Shown here: one piece after another, positions 6,948 through 7,536 of the stretch | Position numbering within the stretch: position 1 is the first letter of the stretch | Layout: each line of letters opens with the position of its first letter | NCBI GenBank assembly: GCA_000496215.1 | Contig: KI543197.1 | Coordinates: 122,151-129,686, forward strand | Reading direction: 5' to 3' | From: an uncultured archaeon A07HN63 | GTDB lineage: Archaea > Halobacteriota > Halobacteria > Halobacteriales > Haloferacaceae | Length of the DNA: 7,536 nt | Position numbers and translations under genes: made by a program | Notes under the pieces: model-generated | Database searches by the model: none | What the model was told of the DNA's origin: nothing | Seen by the model: only the letters and a program-made list of their open reading frames with translations

Positions 6948-6955
6948 TATTATTA
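6948..6955 (+). promoter_or_regulatory. TATA box of the first structured RNA gene
   Basis: TATTATTA has its centre about 30 nt before the conserved hairpin that begins at 6981, so transcription should start at about 6977-6980. A perfect 11-nt palindrome CTGATTATCAG (6967-6977) lies between the box and the start and could be an operator. The same spacing is found in the second copy at 7223-7230, with similar flanking bases (a G-rich run before, CTTCTCCC-like after). Confidence 0.5.
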
Positions 6956-6980
6956 CCTTCTTCCCACTGATTATCAGATA

Positions 6981-7066
6981 GCCTGTGGGTGCTGGTCGCA
7001 GTCACAGGCCACATGTTCAACACTGACAACCGAGGCACCGATGCCTCTGGTTCACCCTACCCTTTT
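6981..7066 (+). ncRNA. Structured small RNA, copy 1 of a tandem pair
   Basis: Not a family I recognise. Hairpin A (6981-7009) has a 7-bp outer stem GCCTGTG/CACAGGC, an asymmetric internal loop (GGTG/T) and a 3-bp inner stem CTG/CAG closed by GTCG. An 18-nt linker follows. Hairpin C (7028-7052) pairs AACC-GAGGC with GCCTC-GGTT, 9 bp with one bulged T and loop ACCGAT. The C-rich tail CACCCTACCC (7053-7062) leads into TTTT (7063-7066) and a second TTTT (7071-7074), a plausible archaeal terminator. A further hairpin GACCC/GGGTC (7092-7104) followed by TTCT could be a backup. It has its own TATA box. The architecture is repeated 276 bp downstream, where base changes keep the pairing, so a selected RNA is more likely than chance. 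Both ends are inferred. A tandem cis-regulatory element acting on a gene beyond the window is an alternative. Confidence 0.5.
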
Positions 7067-7155
7067 GCGGTTTTGGCCCTCATTCGGCAGTGACCCATCG
7101 GGTCTTCTACTGTACTCTTGAACAGCAGCCATCGTCAAGTGCGAGATGCTGTGGT

Positions 7156-7188
7156 GGCCGATCACTGAGAGTGCGGTTCTCGTCGGTC
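7156..7188 (+). other. Extended hairpin between the two RNA genes
   Basis: GGCCGA (7156-7161) pairs with TCGGTC (7183-7188) with one G.T pair, and inside it GAGA (7167-7170) pairs with TCTC (7178-7181) around a 7-nt loop. It lies about 70 nt before the TATA box of RNA copy 2. It could be the 3' part of a longer copy-1 transcript, a separate RNA, or a chance inverted repeat. Confidence 0.3.
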
Positions 7189-7222
7189 ATACTGTTATCA
7201 GAAACAAAAATTGGAGAGGAGC

Positions 7223-7230
7223 TTTTATTA
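7223..7230 (+). promoter_or_regulatory. TATA box of the second structured RNA gene
   Basis: TTTTATTA has its centre about 30 nt before the hairpin beginning at 7257, the same spacing as in copy 1. Upstream (AAAATTGGAGAGGAG) and downstream (TCTTCTCCCC) bases resemble the matching parts of copy 1, so the promoter was probably duplicated along with the RNA. Confidence 0.5.
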
Positions 7231-7256
7231 TCTTCTCCCCGGAACGGTGTAGTAGC

Positions 7257-7343
7257 GCCTGTGGGTGCTGGTTACGGTCACAGGCCACCCGCATTACGCG
7301 GGGAGAGCCGAGGCCCGCGGCCTCGGTTCCCTACCCCTACCTG
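7257..7343 (+). ncRNA. Structured small RNA, copy 2 of a tandem pair
   Basis: Hairpin A (7257-7285) is the same length as in copy 1. The 7-bp outer stem GCCTGTG/CACAGGC and internal loop are identical; the inner stem changes CAG to CGG, which turns a T-A pair into T.G and so stays paired, and the loop is GTTA instead of GTCG. The linker here can form CCCGC/GCGGG (7288-7292 with 7298-7302), which copy 1 lacks. Hairpin C (7305-7329) is an 11-bp stem, GAGCCGAGGCC with GGCCTCGGTTC, around a 3-nt loop. The tail CCCTACCCCTACC (7329-7341) matches the C-rich tail of copy 1. No T-run follows; instead two hairpins at 7359-7402 may end or extend the RNA. The 3' boundary is therefore uncertain. Confidence 0.5.
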
Positions 7344-7358
7344 ATAACAACACTCCGA

Positions 7359-7402
7359 GTGACAACGCCGAGCGTGTCACAGGGTATCCAACTCTCGATA
7401 CC
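7359..7402 (+). other. Two consecutive hairpins downstream of RNA copy 2
   Basis: The first hairpin pairs GTGAC-ACGC (7359-7368, one bulged A at 7364) with GCGTGTCAC (7372-7380) around loop CGA. The second pairs GGTATC (7383-7388) with GATACC (7397-7402) around an 8-nt loop. They are only 2 nt apart. They may be the 3' end of the copy-2 transcript, a processing signal, or part of a longer structured RNA. There is no U-tract after them. Confidence 0.4.
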
Positions 7403-7486
7403 GAAGTATACAGACAGAACTTACAGGAGAGAGTAACAGCAAATACGGTCGTGTTCAAATAAGCCAGAGGACTGGACCATCTTGAA

Positions 7487-7532
7487 AGTCCCGCCCGACT
7501 GCGGCTGCTTGCCAACCGATGCGGGTGGGACT
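7487..7532. repeat. Long imperfect inverted repeat at the window edge
   Basis: AGTCCC-G-CCCG (7487-7497) pairs with CGGG-T-GGGACT (7522-7532), 11 positions with one G.T; a further CGG/CCG pair set (7502-7504 with 7516-7518) lies inside. The window stops at GGGACTGAAA. The element could be another RNA hairpin, a terminal repeat, the start of a CRISPR repeat, or structure around an ATG at 7519. What follows is outside the window, so it cannot be decided here. Confidence 0.45.
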
Positions 7533-7536
7533 GAAA

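Larger units (their letters stand above)
7193..7349. repeat. 9-bp perfect inverted repeat framing RNA copy 2
   Basis: TGTTATCAG (7193-7201) and CTGATAACA (7341-7349) are exact reverse complements. They bracket the promoter and body of the second RNA gene, a 157-bp segment. The core TTATCAG also occurs at 6971-6977, just before RNA copy 1. They could be terminal repeats of a miniature mobile element carrying the RNA, or binding sites for a shared regulator. No target-site duplication is evident. Confidence 0.4.

Noticed and set aside
6856..7038. 60-codon minus-strand frame
   Set aside because: It overlaps RNA copy 1 and its promoter, is not acidic, and has no recognisable feature.
7090..7515. 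Several 65-96 codon frames on both strands over RNA copy 2
   Set aside because: They overlap each other and the structured element; their composition is Arg/Ser/Pro-rich, not that of a haloarchaeal protein.

Overview
The window looks like chromosomal DNA of a haloarchaeon (class Halobacteria; genus not determinable). The GC content is high. The proteins are very acidic (Asp/Glu-rich, Lys-poor). Several genes have an archaeal TATA box 26-30 nt before the start codon and no leader. A tRNA gene carries no encoded CCA. These are core housekeeping genes, not phage or plasmid genes.

Layout. 1-471 (+): the 3' part of the RibD-C-type pyrimidine reductase of riboflavin/F420 precursor synthesis. 542-874 (+): a small thioredoxin with a leaderless promoter, ended by a hairpin plus T-rich tract (900-948). 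3485-974 (-): a Rad3/XPD-like iron-sulfur DNA helicase, convergent with thioredoxin and broken by a single-base frameshift near 2762; removing one base restores an 836-residue protein. 4042-3530 (-): an unrecognised 170-aa Cys/His-containing protein. 6171-4160 (-): the sucC-sucD operon for succinyl-CoA synthetase, with a 4-bp ATGA overlap and a strong internal Shine-Dalgarno. 6567-6280 (-): a small two-helix membrane protein. 6670-6742 (+): tRNA-Gln(UUG).

From 6743 to the end there is no convincing protein gene, and the base composition is more AT-rich in patches. This is the most interesting part. It holds two paralogous, evidently structured small-RNA genes (about 6981-7066 and 7257-7343). 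Each has its own TATA box about 30 nt upstream. They share a nearly identical 29-nt hairpin, a second stem of the same position but different sequence that keeps pairing, and a shared C-rich tail. The second copy is framed by a perfect 9-bp inverted repeat and followed by two more hairpins. The window ends inside a long imperfect inverted repeat (7487-7532) whose last bases resemble the 3' end of haloarchaeal CRISPR repeats, but only one copy is visible. I could not match the RNAs to a family I know.

Working together: sucCD catalyses the substrate-level phosphorylation step of the TCA cycle; thioredoxin supplies dithiol reducing power; the helicase would act in DNA repair; the tRNA and flanking RNA genes form a separate RNA-rich block.
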